The position numbers and the translations under genes are program-made. The notes beneath the pieces were generated by a model, which saw only the letters and a list, made by a program, of their open reading frames with translations, was not told the DNA's origin and made no database searches. Below, piece by piece: positions 49,787 to 58,857 of a stretch of 64,000 nt of DNA. The stretch lies in contig NZ_LGJH01000153.1 in assembly GCF_001298105.1 (NCBI RefSeq), positions 1 to 64,000 of the forward strand, given 5' to 3'. How positions within the stretch are numbered: position 1 is the stretch's first letter; every line of letters begins with the position of its first letter. Source of the stretch: Novosphingobium sp. ST904 (lineage in GTDB: Bacteria > Pseudomonadota > Alphaproteobacteria > Sphingomonadales > Sphingomonadaceae).

Positions 49787-50560
49787 TCAATTTGCGGAGG
49801 TGTCCAGCTTGGTCTTGCGCACTTCCGCCGCCACTTCGGGATCGGTCTTGGCGATGTGCTGGGCCATGGCCTCGATCACCAGCGGGCCGACTTCGGCCTC
49901 GGCTTCGGGCGAAATATAGTTCGACCACCTGGCGTCGATCTGGATCTTCTGCGCATTCAGCGCCGACATCCGCTTGCCCAGCGGCGTGGCGAAGAAGTCC
50001 TTGATGAACTTCATGTCCGCACCGTCTACCTGAAGCGAGGCATCGATCGCGGCGGAACCGATATCGGCCGAAAGGCTCTCCGCCGATATTTCCCTGGAAG
50101 CCATCGCATCGCGGGCGGTGGCGCCCATCGCGTTGCGTTCGGCCACGGTCGAGATGAAGCGTGTCATTTGCGGGGAACGGAGGAAAACCCCGATTTCGGC
50201 CGCTTCCGAGGCGGACAGGTTCGCCTTGTAGAGCGCCGCGAGATCACTGCGGTACAGCGGTACGATCCGCTGGGCTTCCTGCACCATCATCGGCTTCAGG
50301 GCATCGGAAAATGCCCGGAGCAGGCCCGGATAAGCGGTTTCGAGTTCGGCCATTTCCTCGTCGGCGGCCAGACCGTCGACCATGGCCTTCAGCATGGCGT
50401 TGCTGGACCGGGCCATCTGCTCGTCAGTGACGACGATACCGGCAAGCTCGTCCCAAACCGCCTGCTGCGAGACGGCCGCAGTGGCGGCGAGCGAGGGGAC
50501 GGCCCCGGCCGGGGTGAACGAGATCGCGGCCAGCGCCGCGAGCATAAGAGCGTTACGCAT
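49787..50560 (-). CDS. Secreted DUF2059-like protein
   Basis: 257 residues. Signal peptide (RNALMLAALAAISFTPAGA). Helical body with LYRSDLAALYKANLSASEAAEIGVFL and FIKDFFATPLGKRMSA, the spacing of DUF2059 proteins. Function unknown, presumably periplasmic. Its start lies inside the last codons of parE (50553-50560), so the two are translationally coupled. Confidence 0.7.
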   Translation of the reverse strand: MRNALMLAALAAISFTPAGAVPSLAATAAVSQQAVWDELAGIVVTDEQMARSSNAMLKAMVDGLAADEEMAELETAYPGLLRAFSDALKPMMVQEAQRIVPLYRSDLAALYKANLSASEAAEIGVFLRSPQMTRFISTVAERNAMGATARDAMASREISAESLSADIGSAAIDASLQVDGADMKFIKDFFATPLGKRMSALNAQKIQIDARWSNYISPEAEAEVGPLVIEAMAQHIAKTDPEVAAEVRKTKLDTSAN

Positions 50561-52548
50561 CGATCAGTTCCGGGTCGATCTCGCCGGCGCGGTTCTGGAT
50601 GAACATGAAGCGATGTTCGGGATTGCGGCCCATCAGGCGGTCCACAAGGTCCTTCACCGCCGCGCGGCCTTCGTATTCCGGCGGCAGGGTGATGCGGATG
50701 AGCGAGCGGCTTTCCGGCGCCATCGTCGTTTCACGAAGCTGCTGCGGGTTCATTTCGCCCAGACCCTTGAACCGGCCCACTTCGACCTTCTTGTTCTTGA
50801 ACACCGTTGCTTCCAGTTCGGCGCGGTGTGCGTCGTCACGGGCATAGGCCGAAGTCGAGCCTGCGGTGAGGCGGTAAAGCGGCGGCTGCGCGAGGTAGAG
50901 GTGCCCGCGCTTCACGATGTCCGGCATCTCCTGGAAGAAGAAGGTCATCAGCAGCGTGGCGATATGCGCACCGTCAACGTCGGCGTCGGTCATGATGATG
51001 ACGCGGTCGTAGCGCAGGTTGTCGGCGTTGCAGTCCTTGCGGGTGCCGCAGCCGAGCGCGAGGCCGAGGTCGGCGATTTCCGAGTTCCCGCGGATCTTGT
51101 CCGCCGTGGCCGAGGCCACGTTGAGGATCTTGCCCCGGATCGGCAGGATGGCCTGGGTCTTGCGGTTGCGCGCCTGCTTGGCCGATCCGCCTGCCGAATC
51201 GCCTTCGACGATGAACAGTTCGGTCTCGCCCGGGCCTTCGCCCGAACAGTCCGTCAGCTTGCCGGGAAGACGCAGCTTGCGGGCATTGGTGGCGGTCTTG
51301 CGCTTGACCTCCCGCTCGGCCTTGCGGCGCAGGCGGTCGTCCATGCGTTCCATCACCGCGCCGAGCAGCGCCTTGCCGCGATCGAGGTTGTCCGTGAGGA
51401 AGTGGTCGAAATGGTCGCGCACCGCCGCTTCCACGAGGCGGGCGGCCTCGGGGCTGGTGAGGCGGTCCTTGGTCTGGCTCTGGAACTGGGGATCGCGGAT
51501 GAAGACCGAGAGCATGACTTCGCTGCCGGTCACCACGTCATCCGGGGTGATGTCCTTGGCCTTCTTGGCCTGCCCCACCAGGTCCGCGAAAGCGCGGATG
51601 CCCTTGGTCAGCGCGGCGCGAAGGCCCTGTTCGTGCGTGCCGCCGTCCGGGGTGGGGATGGTGTTGCAGTACCAGGAATAGGAACCGTCGGAATAGAGCG
51701 GCCAGGCGATCGCCCATTCGACGCGGCCCTGTTCGGAACCGTCATCGCCGCGCTGGAAATCCTGGCGCCCGGAGAAGAACTGCGTGGTCACGCATTCACG
51801 GGTGCGATCTGCTCCGCCAGATGATCGGCAAGGCCGCCGGGGAACTGGAAGGTCGATTCGGCGGGAACATCCTCGGAAGCGAGCGAGGGCGCGCATTTCC
51901 AGCGGATTTCGACGCCCGCGAAAAGATAGGCCTTCGAACGCACCAGCTTGAACAGGCGCGCGGGCTTGAACTGCTGGTCTCCGAAAATCTCGGTATCGGG
52001 CGTGAAGCTGACCGCCGTACCGCGCCGGTTGGGCGCCGCGCCGACTTTCTGGAGCGGCCCGAGCGTGACCCCCCGCGAGAATTCCTGCGCGAAGAGTTCC
52101 TTGTTGCGGGCCACTTCTACGCGGGTAAGGCTGGACAGGGCGTTGACCACCGAGATGCCGACGCCGTGCAGGCCGCCCGACGTGGCATAGGCCTTGCCCG
52201 AGAACTTGCCGCCCGAGTGCAGCGTCGAGAGGATGACCTCCAGCGCCGACTTGCCGGGGAACTTGGGGTGTTCGTCAACCGGGATACCGCGACCGTTGTC
52301 GGTGATGGTCAGCCGGTTGCCTTCGTCCAGCGTGACCTCGATGCGGTTGGCGTGGCCGGCCACGGCCTCGTCCATCGCGTTGTCCAGCACTTCGGCGGCG
52401 AGATGGTGCAGCGCGCGCTCGTCGGTGCCGCCGATGTACATGCCGGGACGACGGCGGACGGGCTCGAGCCCTCCAGCACTTCGATCGCGGAACCATCGTA
52501 GGATTCCCCGCCCGCAGACGGGAGCTTGTCGAACAGGTCATCGGACAT
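50553..52548 (-). CDS. parE: DNA topoisomerase IV subunit B (two frameshifts)
   Basis: ParE binds ATP and drives decatenation with ParC. ATG at 52546-52548 (MSDDLFDKLPSAGGESYDGS). GHKL ATPase: EVLDNAMDEAVAG, ITDNGRGIPVDEHPKFPGKSALEV and GGLHGVGISVVNALS; transducer; Toprim: ELFIVEGDSAGGSAKQARN, IMTDADVDGAHI. Single G/C bases are missing near 52470 (ILEG/LEPVRRRPGMYIGG) and near 51801 (AEQIAP/RECVTTQFF). With both restored the protein is about 665 residues. Length and the RECVT junction favour ParE over GyrB. Coupled to a DUF2059 gene downstream. Confidence 0.92.
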
Positions 52549-52705
52549 GGCCGGGACTATAGGGCGGCTAAACCCGCGATCAAGCACGGCTTCGTGCTTA
52601 TCCGCAAAGAGATGTTCGCGGTCTGATCTTTTTCGGGATTCGGGCAGGCGCGGGGAGGGGAAGCACCGCGTGGCCGATGGCGATTCGCGGCGGTGTTTGC
52701 CGGGT

Positions 52706-53104
52706 CTATTTCTTCCTGGTCTTGCCCGTCTTGCCTGCGGGTTTCGTTGCGGCCCCGGCGCAGGGCCAGGCGCTGCGCGTGGCGGCAAAGACCACGTCGG
52801 AGCCGGATTCGCTTTGAACCCTGGGATTGTCGCGCAGGTAGCCGACCGTGGCTTCCCGGAGCTGGCTGATCGTCACCCCCGCCGGAATGCAGCTCTTGGA
52901 TTTGTGCGCGGTATTGAAGGCATCCACCGCGCCGGTGATGTAGGCGATGCATTCGTAGGTCTTCTCGACGTAGCTGTTGCTGCCGCGCTGGGCGGTGCAG
53001 CTCTCGTAGAGCTGGGCGCCGGTATAGAAACTGGCATTGGCGGCGCCGGGCACGAACCCCAGCGGCAGGATCAGGGCAAGGCAGGCCAGCTTCCGGGACA
53101 TCAT
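52706..53104 (-). CDS. Rap1a/Tai-family exported protein
   Basis: 132 residues. Signal peptide (MMSRKLACLALILPLGFVPG, NAS). The mature part has a pattern typical of Rap1a/Tai proteins: FYTGAQLYESC, YECIAYITGAVDAFNTAH, SCIPAGVTISQLREATVGYLRDNP. These were first found as periplasmic immunity proteins against type VI effectors; many bacteria also carry stand-alone copies. No effector gene is next to it, so the immunity role is unproven. The basic tail KTGKTRKK is unusual. Confidence 0.78.
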   Translation of the reverse strand: MMSRKLACLALILPLGFVPGAANASFYTGAQLYESCTAQRGSNSYVEKTYECIAYITGAVDAFNTAHKSKSCIPAGVTISQLREATVGYLRDNPRVQSESGSDVVFAATRSAWPCAGAATKPAGKTGKTRKK

Positions 53105-53169
53105 TCTTGAAACTCTCCAACCCATATGCGAGCCGTTTTTCAGCGGCCCTCGGCGCTTGAGGCGCGCCC

Positions 53170-53768
53170 TCAGTTCGACGGCTTCCACGAGATCACGCGC
53201 CAGAGATACCAGACCACGGTGCCCAGCGCGAAGGCGAGCGTGCCCCATCCGATCCAGGTTTCGGCCTCGGCGAAAGTATGGCCCAGCCACCGGCCCGCCA
53301 TCAGCAGGATCGTGTTCCAGATCGCCGCGCCGGCCGCGGTGTAGAGCAGGAAGGGCAGGTGCCGCATGTGGGCGAGCCCGGCCGGAACCGAGACCATGGT
53401 GCGGAACATCGGCATGAAGCGCATGACGAACACCACCCAGTGGCCGTGCCTGCGGAAGAAATGCCCGGCTTTCTCCACGTCGCCCCATTCCAGCGTCAGC
53501 CAGCGGCCCCAGCGATCTATCAGCGGGCGGAGACGCTCGTAGCCGAGGCGGTCGGCGGCGAGGAACAGCACGTAGTTGCCGAGCGTGGCGCTGCCGTTCC
53601 CGCGAGCAGGACCGGCAGGAAATCCATGCGGCCATGCGCGATGGCGATCCCGGCGAGGCCCATGATAAGCTCCGAGGGGATCGGCGGCACGATGTTCTCG
53701 AGCGCCATGAGGAACAGGATGCCCCAATAGCCGCCGCCCTCGACGAGGGAGATCACCCATTCATTCAT
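53170..53768 (-). CDS. DedA-family membrane protein (frameshifted)
   Basis: 199 residues after adding one G near 53600 (LLAGNGSATLGNYVLFL). It starts MNEWVISLVEGGGYWGILFLM, then ENIVPPIPSELIMGLAG (the conserved acidic/proline loop), MRFMPMFRTMVSVPAGLA (the FxR(F/M)xP motif) and ends in helices. DedA/SNARE-associated proteins act in the inner membrane in lipid flipping (undecaprenyl phosphate or phospholipid). Follows gshB by 30 bases; likely same transcript. Confidence 0.85.
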
Positions 53769-53798
53769 GCGGCGCTGCTCCGGCCTGGCGGTAACCGC

Positions 53799-54785
53799 CT
53801 ACATCGCGGCGTGGCGGACCTCGATGGCGTCCCAGATCATGGCGCCGGTGTCGGTTCCATTGAACCGGTCGATCGCGACGATGCCGGTGGGGGAAGTCAC
53901 ATTGATTTCGGTCAGCCATTTTCCGCCAATCACGTCGATACCGACGAAAACCAGCCCCCGCGCCTTGAGTTCCGGGGCAAGCGCCGCACAGATTTCCTCT
54001 TCCGCCGAAGTGAGGCCGGTGGCCTCGGCCGAGCCGCCCACCGCGAGGTTGGAGCGGAACTCGCCGGCACCGGGCTTGCGGTTGATGGCGCCTGCGAACA
54101 CGCCGTCCACCAGGACGATGCGCTTGTCGCCCTCGGCAACGTCGGGGAGGAAGGGCTGGACCATGAACGGTTCTACCCAGGCGTTCTCGAACATCTCGAT
54201 CAGCGCGCCCAGGTTGCTGCCGTCGGCGGGCACGCGGAACACTGCCTTGCCGCCGTTGCCGTGCAGCGGCTTGATGACGAGGTCGCCGCCGAAACCGGCT
54301 TCGACGTTGCGCTGCTGGAACAGGCGCACGTCCTCGATGCGGCGGGCGATGAAGGTGGGCGGCATGAAGCGCGCATAGTCCAGCACAAAGACCTTTTCGG
54401 GCGCATTGCGGACCGAAGCGGGATCGTTGACCACCAGCGTCTGCCCGGCCAGCCGCTCAAGCAGGTGCGTGGCGGTGATGTAGCCGAGGTCGAAAGGCGG
54501 GTCCTGCCGCATCAGCACCACGTCGATATCGGCCACGAGGTCGATCAGGCGATACTCGCCGCGCGTGAAGTGCGCGCCTTCCACGCGCTGAACCGTAACC
54601 GGGGCACCCCAGCAGGTGAGGCGTCCGGCAGCGCCAGAGGACGCGTCATAGGCGAGCGTGCGCACGTCATAATGGAACAGTTCGTGCCCGCGCGCCTGCG
54701 CCGAGAGCATGAGCGCGAACGAGGAATCACCCGCGATCTTGATCGATTCCAGCGGGTCCATCTGAACGGCGATGCGTAAGGTCAT
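53799..54785 (-). CDS. gshB: Glutathione synthetase
   Basis: 328 residues. It joins gamma-glutamylcysteine and glycine with ATP. ATP-grasp features: AVQMDPLESIKIAGDSSFAL (N-terminal domain), MRQDPPFDLGYITATHLLE, NDPASVRNAPEKVFVL, VIKPLHGNGGKAVF, AGAINRKPGAGEFRSNLAVGG and TEINVTSPTG. Complete. It follows yraN after a 118-base gap, the usual rsmI-yraN-gshB order of alphaproteobacteria. Confidence 0.96.
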   Translation of the reverse strand: MTLRIAVQMDPLESIKIAGDSSFALMLSAQARGHELFHYDVRTLAYDASSGAAGRLTCWGAPVTVQRVEGAHFTRGEYRLIDLVADIDVVLMRQDPPFDLGYITATHLLERLAGQTLVVNDPASVRNAPEKVFVLDYARFMPPTFIARRIEDVRLFQQRNVEAGFGGDLVIKPLHGNGGKAVFRVPADGSNLGALIEMFENAWVEPFMVQPFLPDVAEGDKRIVLVDGVFAGAINRKPGAGEFRSNLAVGGSAEATGLTSAEEEICAALAPELKARGLVFVGIDVIGGKWLTEINVTSPTGIVAIDRFNGTDTGAMIWDAIEVRHAAM

Positions 54786-54903
54786 GAAAAGTCTGGTCCT
54801 CGCGGATATGTACCGAGCGGTATCTTTCGGGAAGGCGGCTTAATCGGAATCGGCGCCGGGCGCGAATGATTTTGGGGCTGGTCCTGCAACTTTGCAGATC
54901 GGG

Positions 54904-55266
54904 CTACAGGTCCGGCTGCCAGGCATTGGCGATCCGGCGCGGCCAGCAGCCGGGCGCCATCAGCAGGACGTCCACCCTCAGGCTGTCGCCCGGCTTCCGG
55001 TACCGGTGGGCGACGGCCTCGGCGGCGGCCGCCACGCGGCGCAGGCGGTGATGATCTATCGCATGGTCGAGATCGGCGCGGCGCGCGCGCCACTTCACCT
55101 CGACGAAGCACAGCGTGCGGCCGCGCCGGGCGACGATATCGACCTCGCCGCGACCGGTCTTGACCCGCCGGGCGCGGATGCTCCAGCCGGTGAGCCGCAA
55201 GTACCATGCGGCCAGAGCCTCCCCCCGGCGCCCCTTGCGCTCCGCTTCGGCGCGCTGCCTGCTCAC
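54904..55266 (-). CDS. yraN: YraN/UPF0102 family endonuclease-like protein
   Basis: 120 residues from a GTG at 55264-55266 that overlaps the rsmI stop (GTGA). Typical block: KGRRGEALAAWYLRLTGW, RARRVKTGRGEVDIVARRG, LCFVEVKWR (the PD-(D/E)xK signature), DLDHAIDHHRLRRVAAAA. A role in DNA processing is suggested by the fold; the function is not known. Coupled to rsmI and lies before gshB. Confidence 0.87.
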   Translation of the reverse strand: MSRQRAEAERKGRRGEALAAWYLRLTGWSIRARRVKTGRGEVDIVARRGRTLCFVEVKWRARRADLDHAIDHHRLRRVAAAAEAVAHRYRKPGDSLRVDVLLMAPGCWPRRIANAWQPDL

Positions 55267-56090
55267 TTCAGCTCCATCGCCCGGGCATAGAGCACCTTGC
55301 GATCGAGCCCGGTTGCCTTCGCCACCGTTCCGGCCGCCTGCGAGGGCTTCGCCAGCGCCAGTTCGGCGCGGAGCAGGGCGTCGACATCCACCTCGCCGAT
55401 CGGTTCCTCGCCGGGAGGGGCGACGAGCAGGACGATCTCGCCCTTGGGCGGGTGCGCCGCGTAATGGGCGATAAGCTCGCCGGGCGTGCCGCTGCGGCAT
55501 TCCTCGAACTTCTTGGTAAGTTCGCGCGCCACCGCGACTTCGCGGCCGGGCAGGACCGCGCCGATGGCCTCAAGCGCATCGTCGAGGCGCGGGGCGGTTT
55601 CGTAGAAGATCAGCGTGGCCGGCACTCTGGCGAGATCCGCCAGCACCGTCTCGCGCGCCTTGGCCTTGTTGGGCAGGAAGCCGGCGAACAGGAAGCGGTC
55701 GTTAGGCAGGCCGGAAAGCGTCATGGCCATGACCGCCGCATTCGCGCCGGGCAGGCTGGTGACGGGAATGCCCCGTTCCCGCGCGATCCTGACGAGGCGA
55801 TAGCCGGGGTCGGAGATCAGCGGCGTTCCGGCATCGCTGACCAGCGCCACCGGCTCGCTTTCCATCAGCGCCAGCAGCCGCTCGCGGTCGGCTTCGCCGG
55901 CGTGATCGTCATAACGGATCATCTTCTGCTTGATGCCGAGGTGATGCAGGAGCTTCCCGGTGATGCGCGTGTCCTCGCAGGCGACCGCGCTCACGCCTTT
56001 GAGGATCTCCACGGCGCGAAAGGTAATGTCCCCAAGGTTGCCAATCGGGGTTGCCACTATGTAGAGGCCTGAGGTGAGAGTGTGTTCCAT
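55263..56090 (-). CDS. rsmI: 16S rRNA (cytidine-1402-2'-O)-methyltransferase
   Basis: 275 residues. RsmI methylates C1402 of 16S rRNA for decoding fidelity. SAM-binding and substrate motifs: LYIVATPIGNLGDITFRA, VACEDTRITGKLLHHLGI, SDAGTPLISDPGYRLVR, SLPGANAAVMAMTLSGL and YETAPRLDDALEAIGA. First gene of the minus-strand rsmI-yraN-gshB run; its promoter faces the LpoA-like gene. Confidence 0.95.
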   Translation of the reverse strand: MEHTLTSGLYIVATPIGNLGDITFRAVEILKGVSAVACEDTRITGKLLHHLGIKQKMIRYDDHAGEADRERLLALMESEPVALVSDAGTPLISDPGYRLVRIARERGIPVTSLPGANAAVMAMTLSGLPNDRFLFAGFLPNKAKARETVLADLARVPATLIFYETAPRLDDALEAIGAVLPGREVAVARELTKKFEECRSGTPGELIAHYAAHPPKGEIVLLVAPPGEEPIGEVDVDALLRAELALAKPSQAAGTVAKATGLDRKVLYARAMELK

Positions 56091-56131
56091 CGCAGGGACT
56101 CATGGCCCAAGCACTATGGGAGCGGCAAGCA

Positions 56132-57298
56132 ATGTTCTATAATCGCCTGAACCGGCGCAATCTTCTCGCGGCGGCAGCGATGGCAGCCCTCGCGGGTTGC
56201 GCAGTGGTCCCCAAGGCGCCCGCGCCGGCTCCCGCCCCCGCCCCCACGCCAACGGCGCCGGAAAGCGAGATTCCCACCGATACCGAACGTCACCGCGTGG
56301 CGCTGCTGGTGCCGATCAGCGGGCCCAACGCGGGCGTCGGCCAGTCGCTCGCCAATGCGGCGAACATGGCACTGCTCGATACCGGCGCGAAGAACCTGCG
56401 CATCACCACTTACGACACCGGCACGAATCCGGGCGAAGCCGCCCGCCGCGCCATCGCCGACGGCAACAAGCTGATTCTCGGTCCACTGCTGTCTGACGAC
56501 ATCGCCTCGGTCGCGGCTGTCGCCAAGCCTGCGCACGTGCCGCTCATCTCTTTCTCGAACGACGAGAAGGCGGCCGGCAAGGATGTCTTCATCATCGGTA
56601 ATCTGCCGGGCCAGTCGATCGCCCGCACGGTCGGCTATGCGCGGGGCAAGGGCATCAGCACGTTCGCGGCTCTCGTACCCAAGGGCGACTATGGCGAACG
56701 CGTGAGCAGCTCGCTCCTCGCCTCGGTGCGGGACAGCGGCGGCTCGGTCGTGGCCATGGAAACCTATGATCGCACCGCCGCCTCGATCGGTGCGGCGGCC
56801 AATCGCATCAAGGCCAAGAGCGGCTACGGTGCGCTGCTCATTGCTGACAGCGGCAGTCTTTCGGCCAAGGCAGCGGTTTCCTACCGCGCGGCCGGTGGCG
56901 GTGCAGGCGTGCGCCTGCTCGGCACCGAACTGTGGGGCGGTGAGCGCGAACTGGCGACCAGCCCGGCGCTCAACGGCGCCTGGTTCTCCACCGTGTCCGA
57001 CGTTCGCTTCGCGCAGTTTTCCAAGAGCTATCGCAGCCGCTTCGGCGCCGCGCCCTTCCGCATCGCAACGCTTGGCTACGATGCCGTGCTGCTGACCCTG
57101 CGCGTTACCCGCGCCTGGGTTCCCGGCAAGGCGTTCCCCACCGGCGAGATGCTGGATCCGGGTGGCTTCCTCGGCATGGACGGTCCGTTCCGCTTCAACC
57201 GGAACGGCCTGATCGAACGCGCTCTGGAGGTTCGCGCGGTGGACGGCGGCGCGATCAAGGTCATCAGCGCTGCCCCCAGCGGTTTCGCCAAGGACTAG
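56132..57298 (+). CDS. Penicillin-binding-protein activator-like lipoprotein (LpoA C-domain type)
   Basis: 388 residues from the ATG at 56132 (an upstream ATG at 56102 is less likely). Lipoprotein signal ending LAALAGC, a Pro/Ala linker, then a periplasmic-binding-protein type I fold: VALLVPISGPNAGVGQSLAN, LILGPLLSDDIASVAAVA, LISFSNDEKAAG, LLGTELWGG. Bacterial LpoA has this domain and activates PBP1A; the gene also neighbours rsmI-yraN as in E. coli, though divergently here. The N-terminal TPR domain of E. coli LpoA is absent. Confidence 0.82.
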   Translation: MFYNRLNRRNLLAAAAMAALAGCAVVPKAPAPAPAPAPTPTAPESEIPTDTERHRVALLVPISGPNAGVGQSLANAANMALLDTGAKNLRITTYDTGTNPGEAARRAIADGNKLILGPLLSDDIASVAAVAKPAHVPLISFSNDEKAAGKDVFIIGNLPGQSIARTVGYARGKGISTFAALVPKGDYGERVSSSLLASVRDSGGSVVAMETYDRTAASIGAAANRIKAKSGYGALLIADSGSLSAKAAVSYRAAGGGAGVRLLGTELWGGERELATSPALNGAWFSTVSDVRFAQFSKSYRSRFGAAPFRIATLGYDAVLLTLRVTRAWVPGKAFPTGEMLDPGGFLGMDGPFRFNRNGLIERALEVRAVDGGAIKVISAAPSGFAKD

Positions 57299-57330
57299 GT
57301 CTCGCGATCCGGCTGCGTTCGGGGGGGCGG

Positions 57331-57582
57331 CTAGGACGGCGGCTTGCCGCCGTCCTCGGGTAACATCTTCGAGGCTTTTCGCCGGTCCGCAGCGGTTTTG
57401 CCGATCTGGCGTTCCAGTTTCGCCTGAAAGCTGGCGATGTCCAGAATCTCGAGATCGGGATCGGGGCGGCGCCAGCTTTCGTTTTTTGCGCGCGACCGGC
57501 GTAGCGCCCTTATGACCAGGCAGACGATCCCGGTGCCTATCGCGGCGATCAGGAGACAGGCCAGGATCAGCCCGCTGGTCAT
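57331..57582 (-). CDS. Small single-pass membrane protein of unknown function
   Basis: 83 residues from the ATG at 57580-57582. The first 23 residues are a membrane helix (GLILACLLIAAIGTGIVCLV), followed by a basic stop-transfer (RALRRSRAK) and a charged cytoplasmic tail. No domain recognised. Lies 8 bases after the DUF2384 gene, with which it probably shares a transcript. Its own 3' end folds into the hairpin at 57333-57356. Confidence 0.6.
   Translation of the reverse strand: MTSGLILACLLIAAIGTGIVCLVIRALRRSRAKNESWRRPDPDLEILDIASFQAKLERQIGKTAADRRKASKMLPEDGGKPPS
57333..57356 (-). terminator. Perfect hairpin at the end of the small membrane-protein gene
   Basis: AGGACGGCGG and CCGCCGTCCT form a 10-bp perfect stem around CTTG, overlapping the last codons. 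It is a likely 3' end of the transcript, although there is no T-run. Confidence 0.5.
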
Positions 57583-57590
57583 GGCCGGGC

Positions 57591-57869
57591 CTATCCGATC
57601 GCGGGCGAGGGAGCCGGAAGGTCCGCCAGATGGGCGACGACGCGCCTGAAGCCTTCGGCAGTGGCCAGCGCCAGATCGATGGGCCGCCCGCCAAGGTCGT
57701 CCCGGTCCTCGTTGAGATAGGCGATGGCCGCGTCCTTGTTTCCAAGCGTGAGGAGCGCGCACCGCGTCACGTCCCCTTGCCGCCGCGCTTCGTCCTGCGT
57801 GAGCGGGTTGCGGGCTTGCCAGCGGTTCCTGTTCTTGCGCGGGGCCGGATCGGGGGGAGTATCCGTCAT
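57591..57869 (-). CDS. DUF2384 (MbcA/ParS/Xre antitoxin-like) domain protein, orphan
   Basis: 92 residues from the ATG at 57867-57869. The C-terminal part LGNKDAAIAYLNEDRDDLGG, RPIDLALATAEGFRRV is the toxin-binding DUF2384 domain of MbcA/Xre antitoxins. The N-terminus (PRKNRNRWQARNPLTQDEAR) is basic and lacks a clear HTH. No RES-type toxin (the usual partner) is present next to it; the neighbour is the small membrane protein. It may be a free-standing or repurposed domain. Confidence 0.65.
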   Translation of the reverse strand: MTDTPPDPAPRKNRNRWQARNPLTQDEARRQGDVTRCALLTLGNKDAAIAYLNEDRDDLGGRPIDLALATAEGFRRVVAHLADLPAPSPAIG

Positions 57870-57929
57870 CGTCGTGTTCCCTTCAGAATGAGCGCGCAAC
57901 CGAAGCCGGAAATGTTCCGCGACGGGGCC

Positions 57930-58160
57930 TCAAGTGGGCTGTTCGGTATGCTCGGTGGTTTCGGTCTGGGCACGCTCCGCCTCGCGGAGAGCGCGGCTGG
58001 CTTCCATCTTGCTGATACGGTCGGACATCGCTCTCCACGCGGCTTCGGAGCGCAGTTCGCGCTCCCGCACATTCGAGAGCATCGCCTGCTGGGCGGCAGA
58101 GGCCGCCTCCTGAGCCCTTGCGTCGCAGAATGCTTTGGTCAGGCTCATCAGCTGCGCCAT
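57930..58160 (-). CDS. Small helical protein of unknown function
   Basis: 76 residues, almost all charged or Ala-rich helix (AFCDARAQEAASAAQQAML, RKMEASRALREAERAQ-type heptads), compatible with a coiled coil. No domain recognised. It sits between the DUF2384 gene and a cold-shock gene on the same strand. Confidence 0.5.
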   Translation of the reverse strand: MAQLMSLTKAFCDARAQEAASAAQQAMLSNVRERELRSEAAWRAMSDRISKMEASRALREAERAQTETTEHTEQPT

Positions 58161-58206
58161 GGGCCCGACCCGGGTTGCCGGGGTTGTGTCAGGGGGGCGC
58201 CGGGCA

Positions 58207-58416
58207 TCAGGCCAGCTTCACCAGATTGACGGCAGAGGCTTTCCCGTTGCGCGCAATCTGAATGTCGTAAGTGAAGCGGTCGCCCAGTGCCAGGGTCTCA
58301 AGCCCCACGGCATGGGCGCTCGATATGTGGACGAAGTTGTCTCCGCCGCCGTCCTCGGGACGCAAGAAGCCGTAACCTTTTGCAAGGCTAAGGAATTGGA
58401 CAATTCCGGTTTGCAT
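58207..58416 (-). CDS. CspA-family cold-shock protein
   Basis: 69 residues, an OB-fold nucleic-acid chaperone. RNP1 is KGYGFLRP (residues 13-20; usual KGFGFI) and RNP2 is NFVHIS (27-32). The N-terminus is divergent (TGIVQFLSLA instead of TGTVKWFNAT). It binds single-stranded RNA/DNA. The gene has a long upstream gap (58417-58857) that may carry a leader. Confidence 0.9.
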   Translation of the reverse strand: MQTGIVQFLSLAKGYGFLRPEDGGGDNFVHISSAHAVGLETLALGDRFTYDIQIARNGKASAVNLVKLA

Positions 58417-58857
58417 GTTTTCCCTCTCATGAAAAAACGTCCCGCAAAAGCGAGAATGTGGAGAGAGATTTTCAAAAACGATTAATCGAAATGGCCAATA
58501 AAGGCGTGATTCCCGATTTCATGGGAGTGCCGTTGCGGCCATCGAAATCTGAAAGATCAAATCTATCGGGCGAGTGTAACACGGCCCGAAGGTCTGTCCT
58601 ATTTAATTATGCCGCCGCAGGCCCGGCACAGATCCACTCTGAGATCGCCCGCCGCGCATTTTCGGGATCGCTTCCGGGCAAGCCGGACTTCCACCGCCAC
58701 TTTCCTGAAAAATTACTTGCCCCAAGAGAGCGACCAGCCGGGGGGAGAAGGTCGTCTTTTTTCATCAGAATAAAGAACGGCGCTTCCCGAAAGTACACTT
58801 TCATACGCAGTAATAGTGGAGTACCCATGGCGTGCAACCATTTGGGGAGCAGGCGTT
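58417..58857. other. Long gap between cold-shock and aquaporin genes
   Basis: 441 bases with no convincing gene on either strand. It should hold the divergent promoters of csp and aqpZ. The AT-rich part just upstream of csp (58417-58500) suits a leader of the type that folds to control cold-shock translation, but no distinct structure could be assigned by eye. Confidence 0.4.

Noticed and set aside
58458..58857. A plus-strand gene upstream of aqpZ
   Set aside because: The readable frame runs into aqpZ in another frame, has no domain and no ribosome-binding site.
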